Below are positions 36,301 through 47,759 of a stretch of DNA of 64,000 nucleotides, in pieces. Below the pieces are notes generated by a model that did not search any database, was not told the origin of the DNA, and saw nothing but the letters and a program-made list of their open reading frames with translations. Each line of letters starts with the position of its first letter. Within the stretch, counting starts at the first letter, position 1. This DNA comes from Lonicera japonica (taxonomy: Eukaryota; Streptophyta; Magnoliopsida; Dipsacales; Caprifoliaceae). The stretch covers positions 3,698,501 through 3,762,500 of the forward strand of contig CM038469.1 in NCBI GenBank assembly GCA_021464415.1, read 5' to 3'. A program made the position numbers and the translations under genes.

Positions 36301-38464
36301 TTTATGGTGCAACATGGGTCTTGTTGAAACTGCTCAGAAATGCAAAAGTGCGTTGATCTCCGACAGGGGCCTGTTGGGACTCAACAGGGCATGTTGTAGG
36401 TCGGTGGTTAAACTAAAAAAGGCTTAGGAAGTTTTCTTTTTCATATATATAAACCAAATTTCTTTTAAACCTCCATTAAAAGGGTTCTAAGCTCATTCTA
36501 TTTAAAAATTCACCTTTCTAAACATTTTAGATTATATTTTGGCTTAAGGGAAAATTATTCTATAGATCAAGAGGAGCATGGTGAAGTAGGAATTTTGGAG
36601 TTTCGTCGATCGAGGTTTTGGATCATCATTTCCATCTCTATCTTTCTTGAGCTCTATTTTGAGGTAGGGGCTCTTAGACTTAGGTCCTAACTTATTATGG
36701 GTTTGATTTTGGAAATAACATGGTAATTTACTCAAATATGGAAATGTTCTTTAGTTAAAATAAAGCTTTTATATTATTAATAGTAAAACTTGTCTTATAA
36801 GCTTGAAGTGGTGTTTGATATCAAATGATGGTGCATATTTGAGATGAATTTCTTAATGTTTCTTTGAAATCTTGATATAACAAAAAGAACTTCTAAAGTT
36901 ATGAGTTTTTTTTATGAAAAAGGGAAAGATTAAAGAATATATCTTGAATATTTATACACCACACAAGTTTATGGATGTGAAATTGAGAAAATAATTAAAG
37001 TTAAATTGTTAGTTATAGACAAATTATGCTTCGTGAACTTTAAATCTTATATGGATGATGATGATTTCTTGATATTTCTATCATATGGAGTATTTACTCT
37101 AAGAAATTGATTGATTTATACATATTTTATGAAAAGGAATTTGAAGTACAGATTGTTAGAGTTCACTTGACAAAAGTTGTCTAATAGTATGAATTATGAT
37201 TCAAGAATATTAGGATATGGGCATATGAGAAGTACACTGTGCATGTAAAATAGTATTATAATAATTAAATCCTGATTATAAGCAAGATATATCATCTAAA
37301 CTCTAAATTTATATTGTAATTGGATAAATCTCTATATTCCTTGGATATAAATCGTATGATATGATGAAATGGGATATTTGATTATATATCATGTGCAAAG
37401 GAATATATATTAGAGATTATTGAAGTTTACATGACATAATTTGTTCAAGAGGAAAATTATTGGCATTATAAGTATGATTTGCATTATAATTGTGTCAACC
37501 TAGATTCTTGGCAACATCGGCGCTTCATTATATATCTCGGTTCGGATGTTATAAAGATTTTTATTTCTTATGGCAAGGGCATGGAAGCTATATTATTATC
37601 TTGATATCTCTTTATACGAGATGATTGGTTATGATTAATTGTTGGATTTCTCAGTAACAATTGTACTGGTTCATGGGATGCCCATAAGAATGAGAGATCT
37701 ATAAGGGAATTTATATAAATGGTGCATGCCGGTGAAAATAAGGCAGGGCTCGGTGCCTTTGGGTTGAAAAGCCCTAAACCCCTAGGGGAGCAAAGTTTGG
37801 CCGTCTATAAGCCATCGATCAGAAGTACGGGTTGTTCCATTTCTTGGTTATGACAATGGTATGTCATCTTGGGGCAGACATATTCTATAATATGATTTAA
37901 GTTCAGATCCTTGTTGGCAAGAATTATGATAATATTATATTCTTGATGTGCCAAGAAATTAGTACACTGTAGCCTACAAATATATACTTTGAAGAGCGTA
38001 TATTTTCATATTTGTTGTGTTTTTATTGTTTCTCAGGTGTTTGAAATTAAATGATGAATATTGGCTTTTGAATGGAGTAATTTGGAGTTGAAACAGAAAA
38101 GTTATGCCAAAAAGAAATTTGGTGGAAAAAATAAAAGAGCGACATTCTGGGCTTAAAACAAAAAAAGGAGTGAAATTAATATATACCAAGCTAGACCCAA
38201 GATCGATTCTTAGCATTGACAGTATTTATATATTTTTTTAAGTTGGAGGTTTTAACTAATGAATATATAACACTTGCTTCATGCCCATTTGGCATCAAAA
38301 GACTGCTACCAGCAATGTCTTTATTGAGTTGCCAAGTCTAAGCCCAACAACTAACCTATTAGTCCAAATCATTAATTCTCCAAGCCCATTCATTGGGCCC
38401 ATGTGCAAACAACTCACAGAGCCTAAGCCCATAAGACAAGTCAGCAGTAATATAAAACAGCAAC
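36301..38464. other. AT-rich spacer of probable transposon origin
   Basis: No gene recognised. TTCAGATCCTTGTTGGCAAGAA (about 37903-37924) resembles TTCTTATTGGCACGAA near 45310, hinting at shared repetitive content. Confidence 0.25.
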
Positions 38465-38690
38465 CAGGGGTGGAAAAAAATACCATTTATACCGTACTAA
38501 TCCATACCAAACCGAACTAATACCAGATTGTACCGAAAATTTGGTAATAGTACAATACCGAATTACTTTGGTACGACGCTGGTATTCATATTCATTACCG
38601 ATGGTATACCGTACCGTGCTGATTTTTTGGTACGGTATGGTATACCGTACCATACCAATACCAAATGTGCCATTATACCAAATATTAAAT
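38465..38690 (-). mobile_element. GGTATACC-rich MITE-like element, copy B
   Basis: It starts CAGGGGTGGAAAAAAATACC and is dense in TACCG/CGGTA palindromes, including GGTACGGTATGGTATACCG. It is the reversed relative of 15704-15859 and 44150-44335. Its right end is not well defined. Confidence 0.55.
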
Positions 38691-39408
38691 AAATACCAAA
38701 TTACCAATATTTCACAATTACATATAGATGAAGTTAGATGAACGGTCTAGATTATCAACAATCCTATTCTCTCTTTAGACCCATTTCAGCTCTAAATCAG
38801 GTAACAATTCTTGTTCTATATAAATATTCCATTGAAACAAATTTTGTCGGTTCATTTTAATATTGTTCAATTCATTTAAGTTGTTTTATTGAGTATGCAC
38901 TCGAACTTTGACATATATAATATCTATCGATAATAAGAAGATGTTGGTTTTGTTTTCTTTCACAATAGGCAATGACAGTCTATAATCTCAACAGATGATG
39001 TCAAGCAAAAGAAATAAATTAGAGCATCATAAGTTTTATTTTGAATTTGGGAACCTAGTTGGTTGAGTGAGACTAAGATATATAAATTATAGATATGCAT
39101 GTATGTATATATTCTGCAATTCTGCTTAGTTGCAGGTGTTCTAAGTTCTTCATCCTCTTTTTAATTTTACAAAAATTGTCCCAATTCATTTAATACATTT
39201 GAATTATAATGGCTCAATTTACTTAATCGGTTTGTATTACGACAAATATGAGCAATTATAATAATAACACAATCTTATCTATTTAGTGATTTAGTCAATT
39301 TTTTTAGGCAATAAAGTGTAAAGATGTAAGTATTAACAAATCATGTCTAATTTTTTTTCAAAAAAATTTAGTTAAATTTAGGTTTGAGCTAAGTTAGCCT
39401 ATGTTTTA
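38691..39408. other. AT-rich spacer
   Basis: No gene or clear element seen up to the LTR boundary at 39409. Confidence 0.4.
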
Positions 39409-40276
39409 TGATGGGGTTAAATACTAATTTAACACTTTTACCTCCAGTAAAATCATATTTTTACCTCCAGTAAAATACCATTTTTACCTATGTGACCTAA
39501 GCATACACATCATGTACATTCTAGAATACATGTGACCTAAGCATACACATCATATACATTACACAAATTTACCTTTTTGCCTTTCATTTTTTACCTATAA
39601 ATACCCCCTTATTCATTCATTCAAACTACACCAAAAAACATCTCTTCCTTCTCTCCCAATATCCATCTATCTCTCCTAAGAGATATAAAGCCATTGGCAA
39701 TATAAATACAAGCCAATTTTCGAGGGTCTTATACTCTCTCTTTTCATACCCAAAAAAAAAAAAATACCAATCCTTATACGCTCTCTCTCATACACAGTTT
39801 ATTATTTATTCTGTTGAAATATTTGTAATCCTAATTCTATACTTACAAATAGAATTAAGGAAATTATAGAAAGAGAGAGAGAGAGATTGGTAGCTTGTAT
39901 TATCATCCAAATTGATTGCCTTTGAGCTAATACAAAGCAAGCACACACAAAAGGAGGACGTACTGTCGGACTAGCATAAGCGCTACCGGGGAAGCTACCT
40001 TAACAAAAAATGTCTCGTATTCATCTTCATTTTTAATCAGTTTCTGCATGTACTGTTCACAGTCACTGTTCACATATACGGTGGTACTGTTCACAGTCAC
40101 TGTTCATAATTACTGTTCATATATACAGTGGTACTGTTCACAACCACTGTTCACATATACGGTGATACTGTTCATAATCACTGTTCACAGTTACAATCCA
40201 TTATTAAACCTCTAATTCACCATTATTCATTGATTGGTCCGTCGTCAATTATCTGTTCTAGATTTTGACACCATCA
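39409..40276 (+). repeat. 5' LTR (868 bp)
   Basis: It carries two copies of a GTGACCTAAGCATACACATC-containing unit (39480-39560) and about three 48-bp periods built from ACTGTTCACA-type motifs (40044-40200). Confidence 0.9.
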
Positions 40277-40279
40277 GTT

Positions 40280-40294
40280 TGGCGCCGTCTGTGG
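40280..40294 (+). other. Primer-binding site
   Basis: TGGCGCCGTCTGTGG begins three bases after the LTR's terminal CA, the position expected for a tRNA primer site; sequences of this type are common in plant Ty3/gypsy elements. Confidence 0.7.
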
Positions 40295-40364
40295 GAACGA
40301 TAAGCTCTCTAAAGCTCTCGTTCTTTAGAAATTACAAGTGAATTTTTGGTGAAAAACTCAAAAT

Positions 40365-40793
40365 TCCGCAGGTGTACGTAGCTCAATATTCTCGGAGGCA
40401 TAACTTCTTGCTCAGAACTCCAAATCATACAATTATAGAGTCTATTTTAGAGAAAATTTCAAGAGCTACAACTTTTCAGTTCAAGATTTCTTCAAATTCG
40501 TCCATCTCGGGGTTCAAAACTTCGATATAAACTTTCTGGAACGAAAAAGGCTAAAATCCCGCGGGCCTATGGTGACTCAATATTATTAGGCGCATAACTT
40601 TGTGCTCAAAACTCTAAATCATGCGATTCTGGAGTCCATTTTGAAGAAAACTTCAAGAGCTACAACTTTCCAGTTCAATTATTTTTCAAATTTGGCTATC
40701 TTGGGGTCCAAAACGGGGATACAAAGTTGTTGCAACAAAAAATGCGAAAATCTAGCAAGCCTATGCTAGCTCAATATTTACGGGCGCATAATC
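40365..40793 (+). repeat. Leader repeats, period about 190 bp
   Basis: Units begin near 40365, 40555 and 40748 with ATTCCGCAGG / ATCCCGCGGG / ATCTAGCAAG followed by CTCAATATT and a GGCATAA / GCGCATAA block. Two units are nearly full length and the third is partial. They are non-coding. Confidence 0.75.
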
Positions 40794-41173
40794 ATTCAAA
40801 AATCCGGTTACCCAAGGGGATAAAACCCAAAAGAAGAGATAAGTTATTTTTTGATAACTCATATATAATTTTTTCTCTTTATTTTAATATATCTAAAATT
40901 GTATCATTTTCTTACGATCAATAATCTTTATTGTAGGTAAAATTGATGAGCTTCCAAAAAAATTACAATTGAATGTAATTTTTATCAAGTTCATCCAACA
41001 AACCACAAGAAAGAAATTAAAGAAATTTTCAGTGGATATCAAACTTTCACAAAGCTAAATGTGATTTTGAAGTCCGACAGACAACCGCTGGACCACCCCA
41101 GCCCAAAGAGATCTGGCTGAGAATGATCATCTACTGCTACACCACTGGTCCAGAGATTAAGATGTTGACGTTC

Positions 41174-41488
41174 CCTGGTAATAAATGAGAAAATTGTCAA
41201 AATTTGTCTAAGTCAGAAGAGGGCATAGCTCTACTCAAGACTTAGCAAAAAAGAACAAATTTTCCTTTTAAGAAACCCTGGTAATAAATGAGAAAATTGT
41301 CAGAATTTGCATAAGTTAGAAGAGAGCAAGACTCTACTCAAAACTTAGCAAAAAGAACAAATTTTCCTTTTAAAAAACCAAGGACTTAAATGAGAAAATT
41401 GTCAGAATTTGCCTAAGTCAGAAGGGGGCATGACTCTACTCAAGACTTAGCCAAAAAGAACAAATTTTCTTTTTAAGAAATCAAGGAC
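41174..41488 (+). repeat. Three tandem copies of an about 103-bp unit
   Basis: Units start near 41174, 41277 and 41379. Each contains AAATGAGAAAATTGTCA, a TCTACTCAA block and AAGAACAAATTTTC. They lie immediately downstream of the antisense gene's stop codon and so could be part of its 3' region. Confidence 0.85.
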
Positions 41489-41582
41489 TTCGAAAAAAAA
41501 AACCGCTATCAACATATAAGGGCCATGCTTTAAATAATCACAAGTGGAACATCTCCGAAACGTTTTTAGAGGTGCACATTAT

Positions 41583-42410
41583 CTAGTCACTCAAAAAAGG
41601 CTGAAGAATCTGAAGTTCATCAGCATCAAAATTCAAAATAGTACTTAAATTAGAAGAAGAATAATCAGAAAAATCATGGCGAATATCTCCTAAAGCTGTC
41701 CAGTCAGGGCTCGTTATTTGGGCAAAATCGGTAACAAAATCATCTAGCGAAGATTGCGATAAAAAACCGTCTGAGGCAGCCTGGTAAACGGCGTCCAAGG
41801 TAGCCTGGTCATAGGACGGATTCGGAAATGACGACAAATCCACTTCAGCCAGAAGGGCCCCATTTTCTATAAAATTTGTGGTAGTTGAAAGGATATCTTG
41901 TACACTATTTTCCGACATAAAGAGCCTTAAAAAATTTTCGGGAACAGGTTCTGGAAGATTCACGGCAGTCGGAATAACATCAGGTACGATATTTTCTGTT
42001 GACGAAGGAAACCTCGAAGAACCTTCAGGAGGAGCAAAGGAGCATAGCGGGTTAACGCTAGAAGACCCCCCTTCTAACCGAGTTTCTAATGCCGTCACCC
42101 GTGCTTGTAACTCTTCCACCTTCTGTTCAAGAGAAGCAAGGAGAGCAGTACAGCCTTTAGTGGGATTTTTGATTCTCGCCATGGCTTCAAAAAGAAATGA
42201 ATTGAGAGTCTCAAGGTATTGATGTCCAGAAATATTTTGTAAAATATCTGCAACACTCTTCACCCCGAAAACGGTGAAGATTGTGCGATAATCCTGACAA
42301 CTAATCACATCCAGAAAAATTTGTGCATATTCACACCATGGCTGACATCTCTTGCGTCTATAAGAGCAAGCAGCACAAGAAGAACCTGTACAACGGAAGG
42401 TATTCGGCAT
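41583..42410 (-). CDS. LOB-domain (LBD/AS2-like) protein inside an LTR element, antisense
   Basis: An uninterrupted 275-codon frame. Residues 12-26 fit the LOB zinc-finger-like motif CX2CX6CX3C exactly (CAACSYRRKRCQPWC). A GAS-like block follows with VFGVKSVADIL (about 47-57), then FEAMARIKNPTKGC (74-87), matching the LOB EAxARxxDPxxGC block. A coiled-coil heptad has Leu at 94, 101 and 108. The C-terminal 160 residues are acidic and Ser-rich, compatible with an activation region. LBD proteins are plant-specific DNA-binding regulators of organ development; that is family knowledge. The frame opposes the element's transcription, has no intron and is less AT-rich than its surroundings. Since it is intact while the element lacks gag-pol, selection or recent capture is plausible. 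Confidence 0.8.
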   Translation of the reverse strand: MPNTFRCTGSSCAACSYRRKRCQPWCEYAQIFLDVISCQDYRTIFTVFGVKSVADILQNISGHQYLETLNSFLFEAMARIKNPTKGCTALLASLEQKVEELQARVTALETRLEGGSSSVNPLCSFAPPEGSSRFPSSTENIVPDVIPTAVNLPEPVPENFLRLFMSENSVQDILSTTTNFIENGALLAEVDLSSFPNPSYDQATLDAVYQAASDGFLSQSSLDDFVTDFAQITSPDWTALGDIRHDFSDYSSSNLSTILNFDADELQILQPFLSD

Positions 42411-42762
42411 ACTTGTGATTTACTTTTCCTTACTCATGAGTACCCCTTACAAAAAGTATAAGAAGAAAATGGATCTTGAGGGCGCGTGTAGAAAGAGGGA
42501 ACAAGAGGCATCTATCATTGAAAGAATCCGAAGACGAAAAGCTGTATTCTTAAAAAGTCAAAATATGTAGCGCCCCTGCGTGCAGTGCCTCCCGCGTGCA
42601 TCTAGGCTCCACCGCCCTAGATCCCTCTTTAATGTCGTCATAGGGGAAGAAAATGTGTGTATGATGTTGATGTTGATGTTGATGCTGTGATAATGCTTTT
42701 CTAAAAAAAAAAAAACTATACATATGTATATATATATGTATACGTATATGTATATATACATA

Positions 42763-42991
42763 GAAAGACCTCTAACACAGGCGAAAGACCTCTAAAAAAG
42801 GCAAAAGACCTCTAACACAGGCGAAAGACCTCTCAAAGGCGAAAGACCTCTAACAAAGGCGACATACCTCTCAAAGGCAAAAGACCTCTAACAAAGGCGA
42901 AAGACCTCTCAAAGGCAAAAGACCTCTAAAACAGGCGAAAGACCTCTTAAAAAGGCAAAAGACCTAACACAGGCAAAAGACCTCTTGCAGG
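42763..42991 (+). repeat. Minisatellite, unit about 20 bp
   Basis: More than ten units of AAAGACCTCTAACACAGGCG and shorter variants (AAAGACCTCTCAAAGGC). They lie between the antisense gene's 5' side and the right LTR. An AT-alternating stretch (42718-42762) precedes them. Confidence 0.9.
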
Positions 42992-43140
42992 CATCGAATT
43001 GTCGACCTTGTTCACCTACGAAGGATTTGGGCTTAAGACATCACAAACATCAAAGCTCAAAAGTTACTACTAGCTCCCGGGTTGAAGGATATCCTCACCA
43101 ATCAACTCATCCGAGCTAAATGATAAGGATAAGAGGCAAT

Positions 43141-44053
43141 TGATGGGGTTAAATAATAATTTAACACTTTTACCTCTAGTAAAATACTATTTTTTACCTC
43201 CAGTAAAATACCATTTTTACCTATGTGACCTAAGCATACACATCATGTACATTATAGAATACATGTGACCTAAGCATACACATCATGTACATTATAGAAT
43301 ACATGTGACTAGAATAAATGTGACCTAAGCATACACATCATCTACATTCTAGAATACATGTGACCTAAGCATACACATCATATACATTACACAAATTTAC
43401 CTTTTTGCCCTTCATTTTTTACCTATAAATACCCCCCTCATTCATTCATTCAAACCACACCAAAAAACATCTCTTCCTTCTCTCCCAATATCCATCCATC
43501 TCTCCTAAGAGATATAAAGCCATTGGCAATATAAATACAAGCCAATTTTCGAGGGTCTTATACTCTCTCTTTTTATACCCCAAAAAAAAAATATCTATCC
43601 TTATACGCTCTCTCTCATACACAGTTTATTATTTATTCTGTTGAAATATTTGTAATCCTAATTCTATACTTATAAATAGAATTAAAGAAATTATAGAAAG
43701 AGAGAGAGATTGGTAGCTTGTATTATCATCCAAATTGATTGCCTTTGAGCTAATACAAAGCAAGCACACACAAAAGGAGGACGTACTGCCGGACTAGCAT
43801 AAGCGCTACCGGGGGAACCTACCTTAACAAAAAATGTCTCGTATTCATCTTCATTTTTAACCAGTTTCTTCCTGTACTGTTCACAGTCACTGTTCACATA
43901 TACGGTGGTACTGTTCACAACCACTGTTCACATATACAGTGATACTGTTCACAATCACTGTTCACAGTTACAATCCATTATTAAACCTCTAATTCACCAT
44001 TATTCATTGATTGGTCCGTCGTCAATTATCTGTTCTAGATTTTGACACCATCA
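43141..44053 (+). repeat. 3' LTR (913 bp)
   Basis: Same LTR as 39409-40276. It has four instead of two copies of the GTGACCTAAGCATACACATC unit (43218-43390) but only about two ACTGTTCACA periods (43875-43970). These changes account for the 45-bp net difference. Confidence 0.9.
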
Positions 44054-44149
44054 TTTTTTGTTAATTAATAATAATCAATTATTTTGTAAATCAATTAAAT
44101 TCAAAAAATTCATTTAAATTAAAAAAAAATTATTTTTTATTTACATGAT

Positions 44150-44335
44150 TGATTTTTTGGTAATGTACCGTACCAACCCGTACCATACCAATATTTCGGT
44201 ATACCAAAATTCGGTATACCGAAAATTTGGTATGGTAATGGTAATGGTAATGGTAATGAATTTTGGTGTACCAAAATTTCTGTATGGTGCTCGGTATAGT
44301 CGGTATGGTACGATATTGTACCAAATCCACCCCTA
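44150..44335 (+). mobile_element. GGTATACC-rich MITE-like element, copy C
   Basis: It runs from TTTTTTGGTAATGTACCGTA to CCAAATCCACCCCTA, very similar to copy A. It contains four GGTAAT repeats. Confidence 0.6.
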
Positions 44336-45888
44336 GCAGCAACAGGGCAGAATTTTCAAGCAAATAACTGGTATTGCTTTTATTTCTTTTATTCTCGACA
44401 TGCTTATCGAGAAAGAGGAGTGCGTAACTTTTAGAAATTTTTTTATCAAGCACAACAATTGCATCTTGGAATTTTCTTCTTATTTCTTTAACGAGAGGCA
44501 TGCACAAGGAGCTTTAAAATTTATCAAGCACAACAATCGCATCCTGGATTTTATTTCTTTTATTTTTTTTTACCTTCTTTCTTTTATTGTCGGGCACACT
44601 TTTATTTAATTTGGAGTGGATTGTTTTATGCTATTAATTTATAATTTTTCATCTTCAAATTAGTTCGTGCATTTCAGTAAGTATTTTACTTATTTATTAA
44701 TTTATGGATTGCGTTTTATTTATAAGCATGATAGGCTATGTTATTTTCTAGGGTTGATGCTAAATATATTTGATTGACTTTATTGCACATATTCATGCCT
44801 ATTGACTCCACTAATTTAAAACTTTCATGTTAAAAATAATTCTTCCTATTAAATGCCTATTTTAACTGATAAAAAAAGGATTGAATTCTCGTTATAATTT
44901 GTTGGATTCAATTTATGATTTGTTAAGAACGAATATAAATTGTGTTTTGACAGGAATAGTGAGTGTTTTGATCTTATAATTGATTTTTTATTCCGCATCT
45001 AATAGAGTCGAGAGATTGAATTAGTGCAAGACAAAAAGTAGAGTTTGCTGGGTATGAATATTAGGAACATGATATCAAATATATGACTCTACTACCCTAG
45101 TTCTTAAATAGTTGATAAACCATCCTTCTAAATTTTTAAGCTAAATTAATTAGAGTTAGTGAGTGAGATACGTACGTTCCATCGTTAAGTCTCTAAGGTT
45201 CACTTTTGCCTACACTATACTAGTATTCGATTCGTGCACTTGAGAATATTTTAAACATCCACAACAATTATCTTAGAGCGGATGGGTTATATATTATGAT
45301 TTCGGCTCAGATTCTTATTGGCACGAATCACCAAGGTTTGAAAATGAGTTGACACAAAGGAAGTAACTTGCATATGCATGAGCATGCATTGCTTTAAGTT
45401 ATTTGAATACAAGAATTAACTCAGAGGTAAAGAAAATTCTTTAATTAGTCGGTGTGAGACATACCTTTGCCTTTTGCCTTGCTTTCCTTTTATCGATGAA
45501 ACTTGGAAGAGACTGTTGATTCATTCAGTCTTTGCAATGATTTACTTTTTTACTAAGGATGAATAGTAAAGTTCTTTTAATTATTCATGAACAGTGACTT
45601 ATTTGAAAAGCTGCCTCGAGATGCCTTATGTTTCATGCTTTTGGTGGAGCTTTCAAATGGTGTATGATAGCTTGTTGACTTGAATGGGAGACTTTCACTA
45701 ATTTGAAACAACTAAGAGCTTAAATAAAAATGTTATCTTTTCTTAAAAAAATAATATTCAAGTAGTGATTGAAAACACTTTTAATTAAGTAAATTGATCC
45801 TGCGCATCTTGGAAAAGTTGACTGTTGTAAGGATCTTGCTGGTTACAGATCCTTTGGATGATGACTTGGAAGAGGCTTATTCGTCTTC
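44336..45888. other. AT-rich spacer
   Basis: No gene recognised. ATCAAGCACAACAATTGCATC near 44448 recurs with one change near 44524. The rest is AT-rich repeat-like sequence up to the pararetrovirus relic. Confidence 0.35.
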
Positions 45889-46410
45889 TTAATATAGTTC
45901 ACTAACTCTATCATTAAGAGCTTTGGCTAGAAGCTTCAGTTCTGACTTGGAACATCTTTTGATTTCTGATGTATCAATGGATGTAGTTGGGCTTAACTTG
46001 GGTTTGACTGATTTTGTTACACTAATAGATCCTTTTTCTTTAATGGACTTTGGGTGTGGAACAGTTAATGAGCTAACTCGGGCTGCAAAAGTGGGAATAG
46101 CCGAAAATTCTTTTTGGACTTGGCCAACTATTCTTTCAACATCAAACTTATCCCACCACTTGATGAAAAATTGGCAGGTTACCAAATAAATTTGACTGTA
46201 TTGGTTGACTATGGCTTGGGATGGGCCTGACATTTGTACAGTTGACTTAATAACTAGGGTTTGTAAATTATACTGCCACTTAAGAATCCATGGGAACTTA
46301 TATTTATTGGCAAATTGTAGCAGTATAGAGATATTTTCATATCGAGGGTTATATTTTGACTGGCTAAAATGGGTTACTTGGTTTTGTAGCGACTCAGGGA
46401 AAAGAGACAT
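45889..46410 (-). pseudogene. Open remnant of the pararetroviral downstream frame
   Basis: A 173-codon open piece with no enzyme motifs. It is attributed to the virus only by its position after RNase H on the same strand and by the neighbouring piece 46723-47072. The function of such second frames is not known. Confidence 0.5.
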
Positions 46411-47440
46411 GGTTGGACCATACCTTTCCCACCAGGTTATGAACCATAAGGGGATTTGACTTTTGAACTTGTCGTTAAATTGTATGAACCACGAATGACT
46501 AAATGTTTGATTTTGGTAAAAAAAAATATCTTATGCCAAGCTTCAATATAGTCATGGTTACAAAAATGATTTATCTTGACCTCTGAGAAGATGAAGATCT
46601 GAAGGATGCTTTCCCTAATTAGACATTAAGATTAATTATTTGATAGATATAGAGTGGTAAATGACTTTGGTTTCATCATCCCTAGCATAAATAGGTTTGA
46701 TGAGGATTGACTCTGTTTGGAATTAAATATCTATGTAATAAGATAGAGATTTATATGGGGGAAGAGGAACTAAATGCCATCCAGGAGGAAAATATTGAAT
46801 GGCAAGGTTTACCAGGTCTTCTCTATCGACCATGTGGGGTTCAACGAAGAATATATTTGCTTTATATCTTGGAACATATTTTGAGGTTAACTTTTTGAAT
46901 TTTTGGTGACTGGTTTTGATAGGCTGAGGCTCTGGCAACATATATCAAATGGGTCATTTGACTTGGGTTTACTGGCTAATACCGAGTTAACAGGCTTTAG
47001 AATTTGGCCTAATACTTGATATCGGTTGACTACATCCATTGCTGGAACGGGAATTGTTGGATGAGGAATCATTGTTCCTCTTCCTGGGTTACTTGAATGA
47101 GGGACTATTACCCTTATGCATGGGTTACTTTAATCATCACGACCATTGCCGTAGCCTTCACGGCCTCTGCCGCGAGTTCCTTGCATTTACTTGATCCAGT
47201 TTTGCAGGAATTCCCTCGTCAGGAAATCTGGAATTGAATTATCACTACCTTTAATGTATTCAATATCAAAATAAAAAATACTTAAAACGAATTGCCATCT
47301 TGCAAAAATCTGTTTAGAGGCAATGTTTTCAACATCTTTTTCTAAAACATATTTGGCTGACTTGTAATCAATTCTTACTAAAAATTTTTGTTTAACAAAT
47401 CACTTTGAAATTTATTAATACATAATACTAAAGATAAAAT

Positions 47441-47731
47441 TTATTTTTTAATAGTGGAATAATTAACTTTTGTACTATTCCATGCGCCAGAATAAAAACG
47501 AACAATTTGTTCAGGGAAAGTAGGAGTGACTTTTAGCTTAAGAATTCCTCCAAAACCAATGTAGGAGGCATCTGTTTCAACAATCTTAAAAGCAGATGGA
47601 TTGGATATGCCAAGACAGGGCAATGGCTTAACATGTTTTTTAATAACTTGGACAATAGAAGTATGAACTAATGTCCAAAGAGGAGGGTTACTTTGTAGTC
47701 GTTCAAATAACGGCTTGCATTGCTTTCGCAA
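47441..47731 (-). pseudogene. Pararetroviral RNase H fragment
   Basis: A 96-codon open piece. It contains the first catalytic aspartate in ETDAS, the GFGGIL block, and the WNSTKVNYSTIKK block that closes this part of caulimovirid RNase H. The frame is broken on its 5' side relative to the RT piece. Confidence 0.8.
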
Positions 47732-47759
47732 ATCTTTGAAGAAATCACTGATGTAATTG

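Larger units (their letters stand above)
39409..44053 (+). mobile_element. Non-autonomous LTR retrotransposon carrying an antisense LBD-like gene
   Basis: LTRs of 868 bp (39409-40276) and 913 bp (43141-44053) begin TGATGG and end CCATCA. Flanks TTTTA and TTTTT match at four of five bases. A primer-binding site, TGGCGCCGTCTGTGG, lies just inside the left LTR, and a purine-rich stretch (AAGGATAAGAGG) precedes the right one. The 2.86-kb interior contains no gag, protease, RT, RNase H or integrase that I can find. It holds tandem repeats and one long antisense frame. The LTR end and primer site style suggest a Ty3/gypsy-derived element. The length difference between LTRs comes from tandem repeats inside them. 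Confidence 0.9.

Noticed and set aside
41583..42410. Reading the antisense frame as a normal host gene with LTR fragments nearby by chance
   Set aside because: The LTR pair, primer site, purine tract and near-matching flanks bracket it as one insertion, so it belongs to the element.
42763..42991. CRISPR-like regular repeat array
   Set aside because: The repeats are contiguous with no unique spacers, inside a plant LTR element; it is a minisatellite.
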